A DNA stretch of 64,000 bases from Pseudomonas juntendi (GCF_009932375.1 NZ_BLJG01000039.1:1-64000); one strand, 5' to 3'. Shown: positions 54,793-63,250, counted from the stretch's first letter. Notes: generated by a model from the letters alone, not told the origin. Translations and numbers: made by a program.

Positions 54793-54825
54793 AGCGCCCT
54801 GCACTCGTGCAGGGCGCTTTCATTT
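54793..54825 (+). terminator. Rho-independent terminator after turB
   Basis: A 12-bp perfect stem, AGCGCCCTGCAC and GTGCAGGGCGCT with a two-base loop, then TTCATTT. About 110 bases past the turB stop and upstream of gloA. Confidence 0.85.
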
Positions 54826-54907
54826 GCGCAATCGGCGCACTGACGTATCATGGCCAGCCTGTCTGTTTTGCCGGCGCCCCGTGCCCGGCCCTGCCTCAGG
54901 AGTTCCC

Positions 54908-55435
54908 ATGAGCCTGCACGATCTGCAAACCTTGCCTGGTGTCACCGCACAACCTGACGCCGCCACCGCCCAATTCGTCTTCAACCACACCATGCTGCGG
55001 GTCAAGGACATTCAAAAGTCGCTGGACTTCTACACCCGTGTGCTGGGCTTTCGCGTAGTAGACAAGCGTGATTTCCCCGAAGCCGCTTTCAGCCTGTACT
55101 TCCTGGCCCTGGTCGACCCGGCGCAGATCCCCGCCGATGATGCCGCCCGTCACCAGTGGATGAAATCGATCCCTGGCGTGCTGGAGCTCACCCACAACCA
55201 CGGCACCGAAAACGACGCCGATTTCGCCTATCACGATGGCAATACCGACCCACGCGGCTTCGGTCACATCTGCGTGTCGGTACCCGATGTACGCGTCGCC
55301 TGTGCGCGCTTCGAGGCGCTGGGTGTACCGTTCCAGAAGCGCCTGCAGGACGGGCGCATGAACCACCTGGCGTTCATCAAGGACCCGGATGGCTACTGGG
55401 TCGAAGTGATTCAGCCGGCCGACCTGGCAGGCTAA
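54908..55435 (+). CDS. gloA: Lactoylglutathione lyase (glyoxalase I)
   Basis: 175 residues, VOC fold. It isomerises the glutathione-methylglyoxal hemithioacetal to S-lactoylglutathione. Expected metal ligands: histidine in FNHTMLRV, glutamate in VLELTHN, histidine in FGHICVSV and glutamate in YWVEVIQP. The longer loop (TRVLGFRVVDKRDFPEAAFS) is like the Zn-type enzyme of P. putida and eukaryotes. AGGAG precedes the ATG. Confidence 0.94.
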   Translation: MSLHDLQTLPGVTAQPDAATAQFVFNHTMLRVKDIQKSLDFYTRVLGFRVVDKRDFPEAAFSLYFLALVDPAQIPADDAARHQWMKSIPGVLELTHNHGTENDADFAYHDGNTDPRGFGHICVSVPDVRVACARFEALGVPFQKRLQDGRMNHLAFIKDPDGYWVEVIQPADLAG

Positions 55436-55519
55436 GCGTTCGTCGGGGGCGGGAACCACCGCCCCCTTGCTGTGGTATATGAAGGTAATTGCTTCCCATG
55501 CCACAGCGAGGTAAGAACC

Positions 55520-55762
55520 ATGCAATCCCTTCACTGTGAATACCGCAAGCACACCATCACCGCCAGCGTGATGCCCCATCCTGACTCGCCCCTGCCCTAC
55601 GCCGCCGGTTGCCTGATCACCGCCCCTGATGGCCATACCAGCAGGCGCCTGTCGATGCCGATGAAGTTCTTCTCCGACCTGGAGCGTGCCCAGCATGTGT
55701 CACTGGCCCACGGTCGAGCGCTGGTCGACCAGCAACTGGACGCCGGCACCAAGGTGTTCTGA
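55520..55762 (+). CDS. Small hypothetical protein
   Basis: 80 residues from MQSLHCEYRKHT, preceded by a GAGGT ribosome-binding sequence. No family recognised with certainty; short conserved proteins like this with a beta-strand start and the closing VSLAHGRALVDQQLDAG helix occur beside gloA in Pseudomonas. No signal peptide or membrane helix. Function unknown. Confidence 0.65.
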   Translation: MQSLHCEYRKHTITASVMPHPDSPLPYAAGCLITAPDGHTSRRLSMPMKFFSDLERAQHVSLAHGRALVDQQLDAGTKVF

Positions 55763-55781
55763 TTGCCCCCTTGGCCTGTAA

Positions 55782-55823
55782 CGGCCTCTTCGCCAGCACC
55801 GCTGCCATACCGCGAAGAGGCCG
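55782..55823. terminator. Hairpin between convergent genes (REP-like)
   Basis: CGGCCTCTTCGC (55782-55793) and GCGAAGAGGCCG (55812-55823) are perfect 12-base inverted arms with an 18-base loop. Located between the small hypothetical gene and the shikimate-dehydrogenase-like gene, which ends at 55836. Likely a bidirectional terminator of the REP type. Confidence 0.65.
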
Positions 55824-55835
55824 CTGCTGGTGCAA

Positions 55836-56657
55836 TCAGATATCGCGAGCGTACGCCACGGCGGCATCGACTTGCGCTGGCGTCGGCCTCACACCTGTGT
55901 ACAGCACGAACTGCTCCAGCGCCTGCAGCGCAATCACCTCGAGCCCGGTAATCACGGGCTTGCCCAGCGCTTGGGCGCGGCGAATCAACGGTGTTTGCGC
56001 GGGCATGGCCACCACATCGAACACCCGCTCTGCAGCAGCGATGGCGATGTCCGAAAACGCCAGCTCTTCAGCTTCTGCGCCCCCCGCCATGCCGATTGGC
56101 GTGACATTCACCAGCATCGGCGGGCAGATATCGCCGAGTTCTGGCAGCCAGCGGTAGCCGCACATATCCGCCAGCTGCTGCCCCGTCTGGGCATTACGCG
56201 CGACGATGGTGCCTTCGGCAAAGCCGGCATCGCGCAAGGCGCTGGCAACAGCCTTGGCCATACCGCCGCTGCCGCGCAGGGCGAAAGCGGTTGCCGGGTC
56301 GACCTGGTGCCGGGTCAACAACTGGCGTACGGCCAGATAGTCGGTGTTGTAGGCTGTGAGGCGACCGTTGGTGTTCACCAAAGTGTTGACCGACTCAATG
56401 GCCGCTGCCGACGGGTCGATCTCGTCTACCAGCGCCATGCACGCTTCCTTGTATGGCATCGATACCCCACACCCGCGTATGCCCAAGGCTCGAATTCCCG
56501 CTACCGCGGCCGGCAGGTCGTCGGTACGCATGGCCTTGTAGTAAAAGTCCAGGCCCAACTGTTGGTACAGGTGGTTGTGAAAGCGCACGCCGAATGTACC
56601 GGGTCGGCCTGCCAGGGAAATGCACAGCACGGTATCCCTGCCGGGAGTTGTCGACAT
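55836..56657 (-). CDS. Shikimate dehydrogenase-like (AroE-family) protein
   Basis: 273 residues. The substrate domain carries CGVSMPYKEACM (catalytic lysine, about 64-75) and TAYNTDYLAV (aspartate). The NADP-binding domain has RGSGGMAKAVASAL (about 128-141) and NVTPIGMAGG. These match the AroE superfamily but the divergence and the lack of a core operon suggest a quinate/shikimate or paralogue enzyme rather than the biosynthetic AroE. The start MSTTPGRD has GAGCAGG-type upstream spacing; the longer frame is rejected. Confidence 0.85.
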   Translation of the reverse strand: MSTTPGRDTVLCISLAGRPGTFGVRFHNHLYQQLGLDFYYKAMRTDDLPAAVAGIRALGIRGCGVSMPYKEACMALVDEIDPSAAAIESVNTLVNTNGRLTAYNTDYLAVRQLLTRHQVDPATAFALRGSGGMAKAVASALRDAGFAEGTIVARNAQTGQQLADMCGYRWLPELGDICPPMLVNVTPIGMAGGAEAEELAFSDIAIAAAERVFDVVAMPAQTPLIRRAQALGKPVITGLEVIALQALEQFVLYTGVRPTPAQVDAAVAYARDI

Positions 56658-56816
56658 AGCCTGCTCCTGAGTCATGACTGAAACGTTTGTGCAGCGTACC
56701 AGAGGCAACCGCTGGTCGTCCCTTACACAACCTTTACCATTGCCCTGCGCGCAATTGACAAATACCGGAGTCATATTAGTGACACCCCACTTTGGGGGTT
56801 TACTCGCGAGGTTGAT

Positions 56817-57164
56817 ATGAACCGTCTCATTCCCGGAATCGCCCTGCTGGTCGGCGCTTTGGCCATCAGCGGGCCTGCAGCTGCCCACGGTGGTTACGGC
56901 CATGGCGGCGGTTGGTACGGACCGGGCCCGCTACTGGGCGCTGCCGTGGTTGGCGCGGTGGTTGGCGCTACGGTGTCTGGCGGGCACGACCGTACGGTGT
57001 ACGTGGAACGCCAGCCGGTGTACTACCCGCCGCAACCGGTGTACGTGCAGCCGCCGCCGCAGCCCGTCTATTACCAGCCTTATTATGCGCCGGCCCCGCC
57101 ACCGCCAGCCTACCGGGCCTACTACGGCCCGCCACGGGTGTATTACGGCCCGCCACGCTGGTAA
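56817..57164 (+). CDS. Small exported Pro/Tyr/Gly-rich protein
   Basis: 115 residues. A signal peptide ends around GPAAA, followed by a glycine-histidine-rich stretch, a glycine/alanine membrane-like segment (AAVVGAVVGATVSGG, about 42-56) and a C-terminal low-complexity part of repeated PxxVYY/YY-P units. GAGG precedes the ATG. Similar low-complexity periplasmic or surface proteins are common in Pseudomonas; function unknown. Confidence 0.7.
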   Translation: MNRLIPGIALLVGALAISGPAAAHGGYGHGGGWYGPGPLLGAAVVGAVVGATVSGGHDRTVYVERQPVYYPPQPVYVQPPPQPVYYQPYYAPAPPPPAYRAYYGPPRVYYGPPRW

Positions 57165-57258
57165 GGGTTGATAGAAGTAATGACCACTATCGACAACGTT
57201 GATTTCAAACCCTGGTAGCGGCTGTGTATGGTAGGCCCATGTTTCACAGGAGGTCCCC

Positions 57259-57441
57259 ATGGCCACTATCCAGATCATGTCCGTTGTCGGCAGCGCTGTA
57301 CCGGTTTCACTGCGTGAACAAGGCCTGTTGGCCTGCTGGTACCTGGTGCGCAACGGCGAGGCTGTGAGTGGGCCGGTGCCGACCCTTGCCCAAGCCCGCG
57401 CATTGGCTGAACTGTTGCAACCAGGCACTTTGGCAGCCTGA
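57259..57441 (+). CDS. Small hypothetical protein (60 residues)
   Basis: 60 residues. A strong AGGAGG ribosome-binding sequence lies seven bases before the ATG, and a textbook terminator follows 36 bases after the stop, so it is probably a real gene. No motif recognised; WYLVRNGEAVSGPVPTLAQARALAELL suggests a beta strand followed by a helix. No signal peptide. Confidence 0.6.
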   Translation: MATIQIMSVVGSAVPVSLREQGLLACWYLVRNGEAVSGPVPTLAQARALAELLQPGTLAA

Positions 57442-57477
57442 CCCGAATTTGTTGTGCGTTGCTCCCTACGCCCTTGT

Positions 57478-57504
57478 GCCCGCCGAAATGGCGGGCTTTT
57501 TTTT
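57478..57504 (+). terminator. Rho-independent terminator
   Basis: GCCCGCC-GAAAT-GGCGGGC stem followed directly by eight T residues, 37 bases after the stop of the 60-residue gene. Confidence 0.92.
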
Positions 57505-57538
57505 GTCTGGCCATGGTGGCTGCGGGTCGTCGGTCGTT

Positions 57539-57850
57539 TCACGCCTTGGCCCGGGCCAGTTGACTGGTCAGGGCTACGACCCTGCCTTGCAAGCGGCCGA
57601 CGGTGACCACCAGTTCATTGCGCTCCTTGGCGAACTGGTCAGCCTTGGCCTCCGCCTCACGGCGGGCATCGCGCTCGCTATCGAGCAGCTCCGTCAGGCG
57701 GCGAACCACGGCAATGTCTGCATTGTCCAGCGCGCGGTCTGCCGCATCTCTGGACAGCCATTTGCGCAGCCATAGAAAGGCCCCGAGCAACACGGTGCCT
57801 GTACCACCCAGCCACGTGAGGGTGCCTGGGCCGAGGTCGGTGGGATCCAT
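57539..57850 (-). CDS. Small membrane-anchored coiled-coil protein (phage-type)
   Basis: 103 residues from MDPTDLGPG, after AGAGG. One membrane helix (about 12-30, WLGGTGTVLLGAFLWL) followed by a charged coiled coil of about 65 residues (RRLTELLDSERDARREAE...). A single helix plus coiled coil is also the layout of phage inner-membrane spanins, and proteins like this occur beside phage lysis genes. No holin or endolysin was seen. Divergent from the S24 repressor across the operator array. Confidence 0.55.
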   Translation of the reverse strand: MDPTDLGPGTLTWLGGTGTVLLGAFLWLRKWLSRDAADRALDNADIAVVRRLTELLDSERDARREAEAKADQFAKERNELVVTVGRLQGRVVALTSQLARAKA

Positions 57851-57924
57851 GTAAACCTCTTTACTGACGAGATGGGCAATCCACGGCATTGCATCGCCAT
57901 GGCTTTTATTGTCTGAAGGTTTAA

Positions 57925-57990
57925 TTTAGCCTAGGGATAAATTTACCTCAAGAGAAATTTAGCCATGCGCACATTTAGCAGTGAGCTAAA
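57925..57990. promoter_or_regulatory. Tandem TTTAGC-type operator array
   Basis: Two 17-bp inverted repeats of the form TTTAGC-N5-GCTAAA: 57925-57941 (TTTAGC-CTAGG-GATAAA) and 57974-57990 (perfect TTTAGC-AGTGA-GCTAAA). Between them lie weaker half-matching units starting at 57942 and 57958, so units recur every 16-17 bases. This resembles multi-operator control regions of phage repressors. It sits between the coiled-coil gene and the S24 repressor. Confidence 0.7.
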
Positions 57991-58009
57991 CACTGGCATG
58001 CTTCGCTTT

Positions 58010-58834
58010 ATGGACATCTATGAAATCCGCAAGCAGAACCTGGTCAAGCTGATAGCCGACCAGAAAAAGGGCGCCTGCGCCGAGCGCTGGGGCATGGCGC
58101 CTGCGCACCTGAGCCAGATTCTCTCCAACAGGACCGCCAAGAACCTGGGCGACGACGTGGCGCGGCGGATCGAGGGTATCGAAGGCTTGCCACGCGGCTG
58201 GTTCGACGCGCTGGCGCCCGGCGATCACCCGCAGGCCTCGGGCGGGCCTGCCGACGGCGCGCTGTGCGCCGCCGACCTGGTCAAGCAGATGCTGGCAAAA
58301 AGTGGCAAAGGCATCCCCGAAGAAACCCGCCAGAGGCTGCTGGCCGCGGCTGCCGAGCCCGCGGAAACCGTATTGCTGCAGGCGGACCACGGCCGGCCCG
58401 GCCTGGTGGGCGATGAAGTATGGATTGCCCACTATGATGTGCGCGCAGCCATGGGGGGCGGCCAGATCCCCCATGACTACCCGGAAATGTTCAAGGATGT
58501 GCGGGTCAGCCCCAGCCACCTGCGTGAACTGGGTGTGGAATTCAGCGAGCACCACCACCTGAAGATGGTCACTGGCTGGGGCCAGTCGATGGAGCCCACC
58601 ATCAGGCACCGTGACCCACTGATCGTCGATGTAAGCATTCGCGAATTCGTGGGCGACGGGATCTACTTTTTCGCGTGGGGTGACCATATCTACATCAAGC
58701 GCCTGCAGATTGCCGATGACGATCATTTCGAGATGATTTCCGACAACTCACGGCACAAGGACCGCCTGATTCGCCGCGAAGAAACCTATATCCAGGCCAG
58801 GGTCCTGCTGGTGTGGAATGCCCACCTCGTGTAA
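58010..58834 (+). CDS. Phage-type S24 (CI/LexA-like) repressor
   Basis: 274 residues from MDIYEIRKQN; an in-frame ATG 45 bases upstream would put the perfect operator inside the coding region. The N-terminal HTH-like part (1-70, GMAPAHLSQILSN) is followed by an S24 domain with the serine in GWGQSMEPTI (about 192-201) and lysine in HIYIKRLQ. The usual Ala-Gly cleavage pair is not clear (DVRAAMGGGQ), so RecA-driven cleavage is uncertain. It probably binds the TTTAGC operators here and before the PL7 gene. Confidence 0.82.
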   Translation: MDIYEIRKQNLVKLIADQKKGACAERWGMAPAHLSQILSNRTAKNLGDDVARRIEGIEGLPRGWFDALAPGDHPQASGGPADGALCAADLVKQMLAKSGKGIPEETRQRLLAAAAEPAETVLLQADHGRPGLVGDEVWIAHYDVRAAMGGGQIPHDYPEMFKDVRVSPSHLRELGVEFSEHHHLKMVTGWGQSMEPTIRHRDPLIVDVSIREFVGDGIYFFAWGDHIYIKRLQIADDDHFEMISDNSRHKDRLIRREETYIQARVLLVWNAHLV

Positions 58835-58872
58835 GGCGCCACCTGCCCCGGCAGCGGCCTGGCGCCGGTATT

Positions 58873-59193
58873 TCAGAACGGCGCAGCCGGCGCCAGTGGC
58901 CCACATCCCTGCTCGACGCTCACTTCGTCAAACTGCTGGCCGGTGTGGCGCTGCCAGCGCACCAGCACGCTGCCATCAGGGTTGAAGGTCAGGTCCAACT
59001 CGGGTGTTTCCATTAGCAGCCCCATCACCTCTTCCCATTCCGCGTCGCCATCGCTGTGCAGGCGATGCACCAGCACCCAGCGCTGGGTCTGGGCCACAGG
59101 GTGGTTGATCATCGACGATACCCGCAGGCTCAGGCGCTCTACACCCGACATTCCCGGGGGCTGAAGGGTAGTCGACGCTGTTTGCATAGGCAT
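58873..59193 (-). CDS. DUF1654 small protein
   Basis: 106 residues starting at MPMQTAS, after AGGA. RLSLRVSSMINHPVAQTQRWVLVHRL and the late FNPDGSVLVRWQ fit DUF1654, a short family found mostly in Pseudomonas genomes and prophages. A LexA-like box 17 bases upstream suggests SOS control. Convergent with the S24 repressor and divergent from the PL7 gene. Confidence 0.72.
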   Translation of the reverse strand: MPMQTASTTLQPPGMSGVERLSLRVSSMINHPVAQTQRWVLVHRLHSDGDAEWEEVMGLLMETPELDLTFNPDGSVLVRWQRHTGQQFDEVSVEQGCGPLAPAAPF

Positions 59194-59209
59194 ATTGTCA
59201 TCCTGATAT

Positions 59210-59225
59210 ATGTATATTTGTACAG
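59210..59225. promoter_or_regulatory. LexA-like (SOS) box
   Basis: On the minus strand CTGT-ACAAATAT-ACAT fits CTGT-N8-ACAG except for the last base. It lies just upstream of the DUF1654 gene start, so LexA could repress that gene. Confidence 0.6.
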
Positions 59226-59318
59226 TACATGGCAAAAGCTTATCGCACAGCCAAATCCAGCGTAAAGGCCTTGCCCTGAAAATTTTCGCCAACAGGTAAT
59301 TTCACCCACAGCGCAATT

Positions 59319-59361
59319 TTTAGCTTTAAGCTATTGACAATTAATTTAGCCATTGGCTAAC
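59319..59361. promoter_or_regulatory. Paired TTTAGC operators over a promoter
   Basis: Two 17-bp units, 59319-59335 (TTTAGC-TTTAA-GCTATT) and 59345-59361 (TTTAGC-CATTG-GCTAAC, containing the perfect palindrome TTAGCCATTGGCTAA). A consensus TTGACA -35 box (59334-59339) starts inside the first and the expected -10 region lies at the edge of the second. A bound repressor would block the promoter of the PL7 gene at 59421. Same unit as the array beside the S24 gene. Confidence 0.7.
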
Positions 59362-59420
59362 TTCTGAACCAGGCAGCATTCAGTCTGCCCTTCAAACCTT
59401 GCTGTTCATGAGGAGTTACC

Positions 59421-60095
59421 ATGGCCGTAGACATCAGCAACCTGTTGATCGCCACCCCGGTGGTAGTGTCCGCAACCAACCCCGTTGCCCTGGAACTTGA
59501 CGGTGACGAAGCCATTGCCCGCCTCCCAGAGGTGGTCACGCTACTCAGTGACGGCTCGATCCAGTTTTCTGCGCCGACCAAAGGGGCGTCGAGCAAGAGT
59601 ACCCACCGCACCCGCTGTGAATGGACCGAGACCCGTTCCTGGACGCTGGCCAGTGCCGCGGACCATTGGAGCCGTCAAAGCATGACGTTGACCAAGGTCA
59701 ACGCAGCGCAGAAGGTGGTCATTGCCCAGATGCATGTGCGCGGCGACGACGGCCCGCCCGTCAAGGTGTTCTGGAAGAAAGGCGATATCACCTTGGGCTT
59801 TCGCCAAACCTATGACCAGGCCGACCCGGTGAATTCGACGGTGCTCAAGGGCGTACCGCTGGGCGCGCAGTTCGGCATCAGCCTGCACGTCACGGCACAG
59901 GGCCTGGTCACGGTCACCGCGACCTGCAAGGGAGCAACCGGTACTTCAGGTGGTTTGCAACTCGACGGCAGTTGGGCTTCGCGCCAGTTCGAATTCCACG
60001 GCGGCGTTTACAACCAGGTCGACTACAACGACCAAACGCCGGTCGACGATGGCTCGATCTGCATTATCAGCGACCTGACGTTGATACATGGCTGA
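59421..60095 (+). CDS. PL7 alginate-lyase-family protein without signal peptide
   Basis: 224 residues. Three PL7 signatures appear in order: STHRTRCEWTE (for R-S/T-E-L-R, about 61-71), VIAQMH (for QIH, about 99-104) and FEFHGGVYNQVDYN (for YFKAGxYNQ, about 196-209). The catalytic Q, H, Y and R are kept, with local differences. PL7 enzymes cleave poly-mannuronate or guluronate by elimination. There is no signal peptide, so it is not secreted by Sec. Phage-type operators lie just upstream. Could be a lyase released by lysis or act on another uronate. Confidence 0.7.
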   Translation: MAVDISNLLIATPVVVSATNPVALELDGDEAIARLPEVVTLLSDGSIQFSAPTKGASSKSTHRTRCEWTETRSWTLASAADHWSRQSMTLTKVNAAQKVVIAQMHVRGDDGPPVKVFWKKGDITLGFRQTYDQADPVNSTVLKGVPLGAQFGISLHVTAQGLVTVTATCKGATGTSGGLQLDGSWASRQFEFHGGVYNQVDYNDQTPVDDGSICIISDLTLIHG

Positions 60096-60376
60096 GGCGA
60101 CAACGCCCTTTGCGTGCCGGCCCTCCTGCTCACGGGTCGGTACCGGACCTGATCAGAACTGAGCGTACAATTTGCCCTGCCCCTATCACCGCGCGGCGCC
60201 CTTTCTGAACAGCACATGAAGGGTACACAATGGGTCCGGGATTAAATTTCGTTCACGTTGCGCCCTTTAGATATAAGGCATTCGACAGCCGTTCGGCCAT
60301 ACTCCAGAATGCAGCGGTTTTTAGGGGGAAAACCCTTGCACAGCCAACGACATACCAACCTTTAGTGAGCCTCAAC

Positions 60377-61303
60377 GTGAAAACATCCCTGTCCATTCTC
60401 AGCCTGCTGCTGTTGCTCACAGGTACCGCGACGCTGCCGTCGACCGCTGCTGCACAACCCTCGGCCAAGGTGCAACGCGACCCCTCCAAACTGCACCTGG
60501 CTTCGGGCAGCGCGCTGCTGATCGACCTCAATACCAACCAGGAGCTGTACTCGAACCACGCTGACCGCGTGGTACCGATCGCTTCGGTGACCAAACTGAT
60601 GACCGCGATGGTGGTGCTGGACGCCAAGCTGCCCATGGATGAGATGCTCACCATGACCATCGCCAACAACCCGGAGATGAAGGGCGTGTATTCACGGGTA
60701 CGCCCCGGCAGCCAGCTCAATCGCCGCGAGACCCTGCTGATTACCTTGATGTCTTCGGAAAACCGTGCAGCCAATAGCTTGGCCAATGCCTACCCCGGTG
60801 GCTACCCGGCATTCATCAAGGCGATGAACGCCAAAGCCCGCAGCCTTGGCATGGCCCATACCCGCTACGTAGAACCTACCGGGCTTTCGACGCAGAACGT
60901 GTCGACTGCGCGCGACCTGTCCAAGCTGCTGATGGCCTCGCGCAAGTACCCGATGCTGAGCGAGCTGTCGACCACCCGCGAGAAGACCGTGGCCTTCCGC
61001 AAGCCCAATTACACCCTGGGTTTCCGTAACACCGACCACCTGGTGAACAAGAGCAACTGGGACATCAAGCTGACCAAGACCGGTTTTACCAACGAAGCCG
61101 GGCACTGCCTGGTGCTGTTGACCCGAATGGATAACCGCCCTGTGGCGATGGTCATCCTGGATGCCTTCGGCAAGTACACCCATTTCGCCGATGCCAGCCG
61201 CCTGCGCCAATGGCTGGAAACCGGTGCAGCCAAGCCAGCGCCGGCGGTGGCCATGCAGTACAAGGCAGATCGCCAGGGCAAAGGGCGCGTAGCGGCCGAG
61301 TAA
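60377..61303 (+). CDS. pbpG: D-alanyl-D-alanine endopeptidase (PBP7)
   Basis: 308 residues from a GTG; a second GTG lies 12 bases earlier. A signal peptide ([16 protein letters not shown] ending near STAAA) leads to a class C-type low-mass PBP: SxxK in IASVTKLM (about 71-78), SxN in [10 protein letters not shown] (about 132-141) and KTG in [11 protein letters not shown]. It hydrolyses D-Ala-mDAP cross-links in peptidoglycan. The 280 bases upstream hold its promoter but no other gene I can support. Confidence 0.92.
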   Translation: MKTSLSILSLLLLLTGTATLPSTAAAQPSAKVQRDPSKLHLASGSALLIDLNTNQELYSNHADRVVPIASVTKLMTAMVVLDAKLPMDEMLTMTIANNPEMKGVYSRVRPGSQLNRRETLLITLMSSENRAANSLANAYPGGYPAFIKAMNAKARSLGMAHTRYVEPTGLSTQNVSTARDLSKLLMASRKYPMLSELSTTREKTVAFRKPNYTLGFRNTDHLVNKSNWDIKLTKTGFTNEAGHCLVLLTRMDNRPVAMVILDAFGKYTHFADASRLRQWLETGAAKPAPAVAMQYKADRQGKGRVAAE

Positions 61304-61333
61304 GCTGGCCCGAACTTACAGGCCATGGCGCCG

Positions 61334-61780
61334 TCAGGCCGTGGCGCTGACCATTGAGCCGGAGCTGCTGCCACCCTCTTGCTGCAGCAGCGCCAGCAAT
61401 TGCGCGGTAGCGGCCATGATCTGACCGTTGAGGGTGGCGATGCTTGCCTGTTTGGCACCGACCGCAGCCGCCTTGGATGTCTCATCCATCTTGCTGTTCT
61501 GCAACGCGGCAAGCTGCTTCTGCTGCTCGGCCAGTTGCTTCTGCAAGTCCTTGATCAACTGTTGCAGGGCGCTTACCGCCTCCGACCCGCCACTGCCCGC
61601 TGTATCCGTTGCCTGTGCCTGGCTACCCGCGGATACCTTCAGGCTGTCGCTGCTGATTTGCAGCGGGCCCACCGCTTCGCCGGCCTGCTTGGCCTGGTCG
61701 CGTTCAGCGGCGGCATTGGCGCTGCGCGCCTGCGCCGAGACGCCATTGATCATGAGGTTGCCAGCTGTGATGACGGCCAT
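61334..61780 (-). CDS. Alanine/glutamine-rich coiled-coil protein
   Basis: 148 residues with no signal peptide. The centre (about 70-100, LQQLIKDLQKQLAEQQKQLA) is a strong coiled coil, flanked by alanine-rich stretches. Distantly resembles FlxA-like proteins, but I cannot assign it. It is convergent with pbpG and a 276-base promoter region separates it from the PepSY operon. Function unknown. Confidence 0.6.
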   Translation of the reverse strand: MAVITAGNLMINGVSAQARSANAAAERDQAKQAGEAVGPLQISSDSLKVSAGSQAQATDTAGSGGSEAVSALQQLIKDLQKQLAEQQKQLAALQNSKMDETSKAAAVGAKQASIATLNGQIMAATAQLLALLQQEGGSSSGSMVSATA

Positions 61781-61973
61781 GTCGGTCCCTTTCTGAAAGA
61801 TCGGTCTTTGCGCTAACCATCCTATCGGCCACTTCGCGCCGCGCTTTAGCCCAATTAAATTCCCTGCCGGCTGTTTCGTTACACCTCATCATGAGCCCCC
61901 CCTGGCCGACCTGCCGCCCTCCGCGCAGGTCGGCTTTATCGCTTGAAACATTTGCTTTCATTTTAATCGGCAG

Positions 61974-61990
61974 GATTTCGATTCTCATTC
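61974..61990. promoter_or_regulatory. Candidate Fur box
   Basis: GATTTCGATTCTCATTC; on the other strand GAATGAGAATCGAAATC contains AATGAGAAT, the usual Pseudomonas Fur half. It lies about 70-80 bases upstream of the PepSY-type gene. Confidence 0.5.
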
Positions 61991-62056
61991 GTCCTTATCA
62001 GTACAGCCCTCTTTGGTTGGGCGCACGCTCGACCACCCATTGCAGAAGACCGTCTG

Positions 62057-63250
62057 ATGGCCAAACCCTTGAAAAAATCCAAATCCAGGCTGTGGTTCCT
62101 GGTGCACAGCTGGCTTGCCTTGCCGATCTGGTTCTTTGTATTGATCGTCTGCTTCACGGGCATGCTCGCGGTGGTCAGCCAGGAAATCGTCTGGCTGGCC
62201 AACCCGGATGTACGTGCCAGCAAGCCGGACACCGACGCCGAACGCCTCAGCTTCCAGCAGGTGCTGAACGCCCTGCACAAAGCAGAGCCGGATATGGTCG
62301 TGCAGTCCATCATCCAGCCCGACGGCTCACACTTCGCCCTCACGGCCAATGTGACCTTCCCGGACGGCACCACCCCGACCCTTTACGTCAATCCCTACAC
62401 CGGTGCGATTCAGGGAAAATCCCCTGACTTCAACTTCGAAGCCTTCACCCGCGCCCTGCACGGCTGGTGGCTGGTGCCCTTCACCAACGGGTTCAGCTGG
62501 GGCTGGTACCTGGTGTCGATCCTCGGTCTGCCCATGCTCGCTTCACTGGTAACCGGGCTGGTGGTGTACAAGAAGTTCTGGAAAGGCTTCTTCAAACCGG
62601 TACGTACAGGGCACGGTTCGCGCATCTTCTGGGGCGACCTGCACCGCCTGGCCGGTGTCTGGTCGATCTGGTTCATCGCGGTCATTTCCATCACCGGTAC
62701 CTGGTTCCTGATTCAGGCAATTCTGTTCGACAACCACATCAGCATTTCCAGCGAGCCGATCGTGCCGGTCATCGCTCGCGACGAAGTGCCCCAGACCGCC
62801 GATGGCAGCCCAGCCCCACGGATCGACCTCGATGAAGCGGCACGCATCGCTGGCCTGGCGATTCCAGGGCTGGAAATCAACTTCATTGCGTTGCCTGCCA
62901 CCGCTTACAGCCATATTTCCATGGGCGGGCGGGGTTGGTATCCACTGATGTTCCAAAGCGCCGAGGTCAACCCCTACACGCGCAAGGTGGACAGCCAGTT
63001 CCTGCTGGGCGACCGCTCCGCCCTGGAGTTCGTCACCGAGTCCATGCGCCCCCTGCACACCGGTGACTTCGGCGGCCTGCCGATCAAGCTGATCTGGTTC
63101 TTCTTCGGCCTGGTGCTCACCCTGATGGTGTTCAGCGGCTTGCTGATCTGGACCAAACGTACCGCACAAGCCACCGCTGCCGCGCTGAAGCGCAGCGAAC
63201 GCGCCCCCCGCACTGTGCCCACCCGGACCTCGCTGGAGATGCAACGATGA
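62057..63250 (+). CDS. PepSY-associated transmembrane (PiuB-like) protein
   Basis: 397 residues. Four membrane helices near 20-42, 140-165, 195-222 and 335-360 flank periplasmic PepSY-type regions; RLWFLVHSWLALPIWFFVLIV and LHGWWLVPF, DLHRLAGVWSIWF are typical of the PepSY_TM family. Members often accompany siderophore receptors and may reduce ferric siderophores or handle electrons. The next gene starts inside its stop (four-base overlap), giving an operon of at least three genes. A Fur-like box lies upstream. Confidence 0.85.
   Translation: MAKPLKKSKSRLWFLVHSWLALPIWFFVLIVCFTGMLAVVSQEIVWLANPDVRASKPDTDAERLSFQQVLNALHKAEPDMVVQSIIQPDGSHFALTANVTFPDGTTPTLYVNPYTGAIQGKSPDFNFEAFTRALHGWWLVPFTNGFSWGWYLVSILGLPMLASLVTGLVVYKKFWKGFFKPVRTGHGSRIFWGDLHRLAGVWSIWFIAVISITGTWFLIQAILFDNHISISSEPIVPVIARDEVPQTADGSPAPRIDLDEAARIAGLAIPGLEINFIALPATAYSHISMGGRGWYPLMFQSAEVNPYTRKVDSQFLLGDRSALEFVTESMRPLHTGDFGGLPIKLIWFFFGLVLTLMVFSGLLIWTKRTAQATAAALKRSERAPRTVPTRTSLEMQR

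Noticed and set aside
55782-55823. CRISPR repeat
   Set aside because: A single inverted repeat, not an array of direct repeats with spacers.
57539-60095. Intact prophage
   Set aside because: Only a repressor, small genes and operators are present; no integrase, terminase, capsid or tail genes and no clear attachment sites were seen. Described as a phage-derived module instead.
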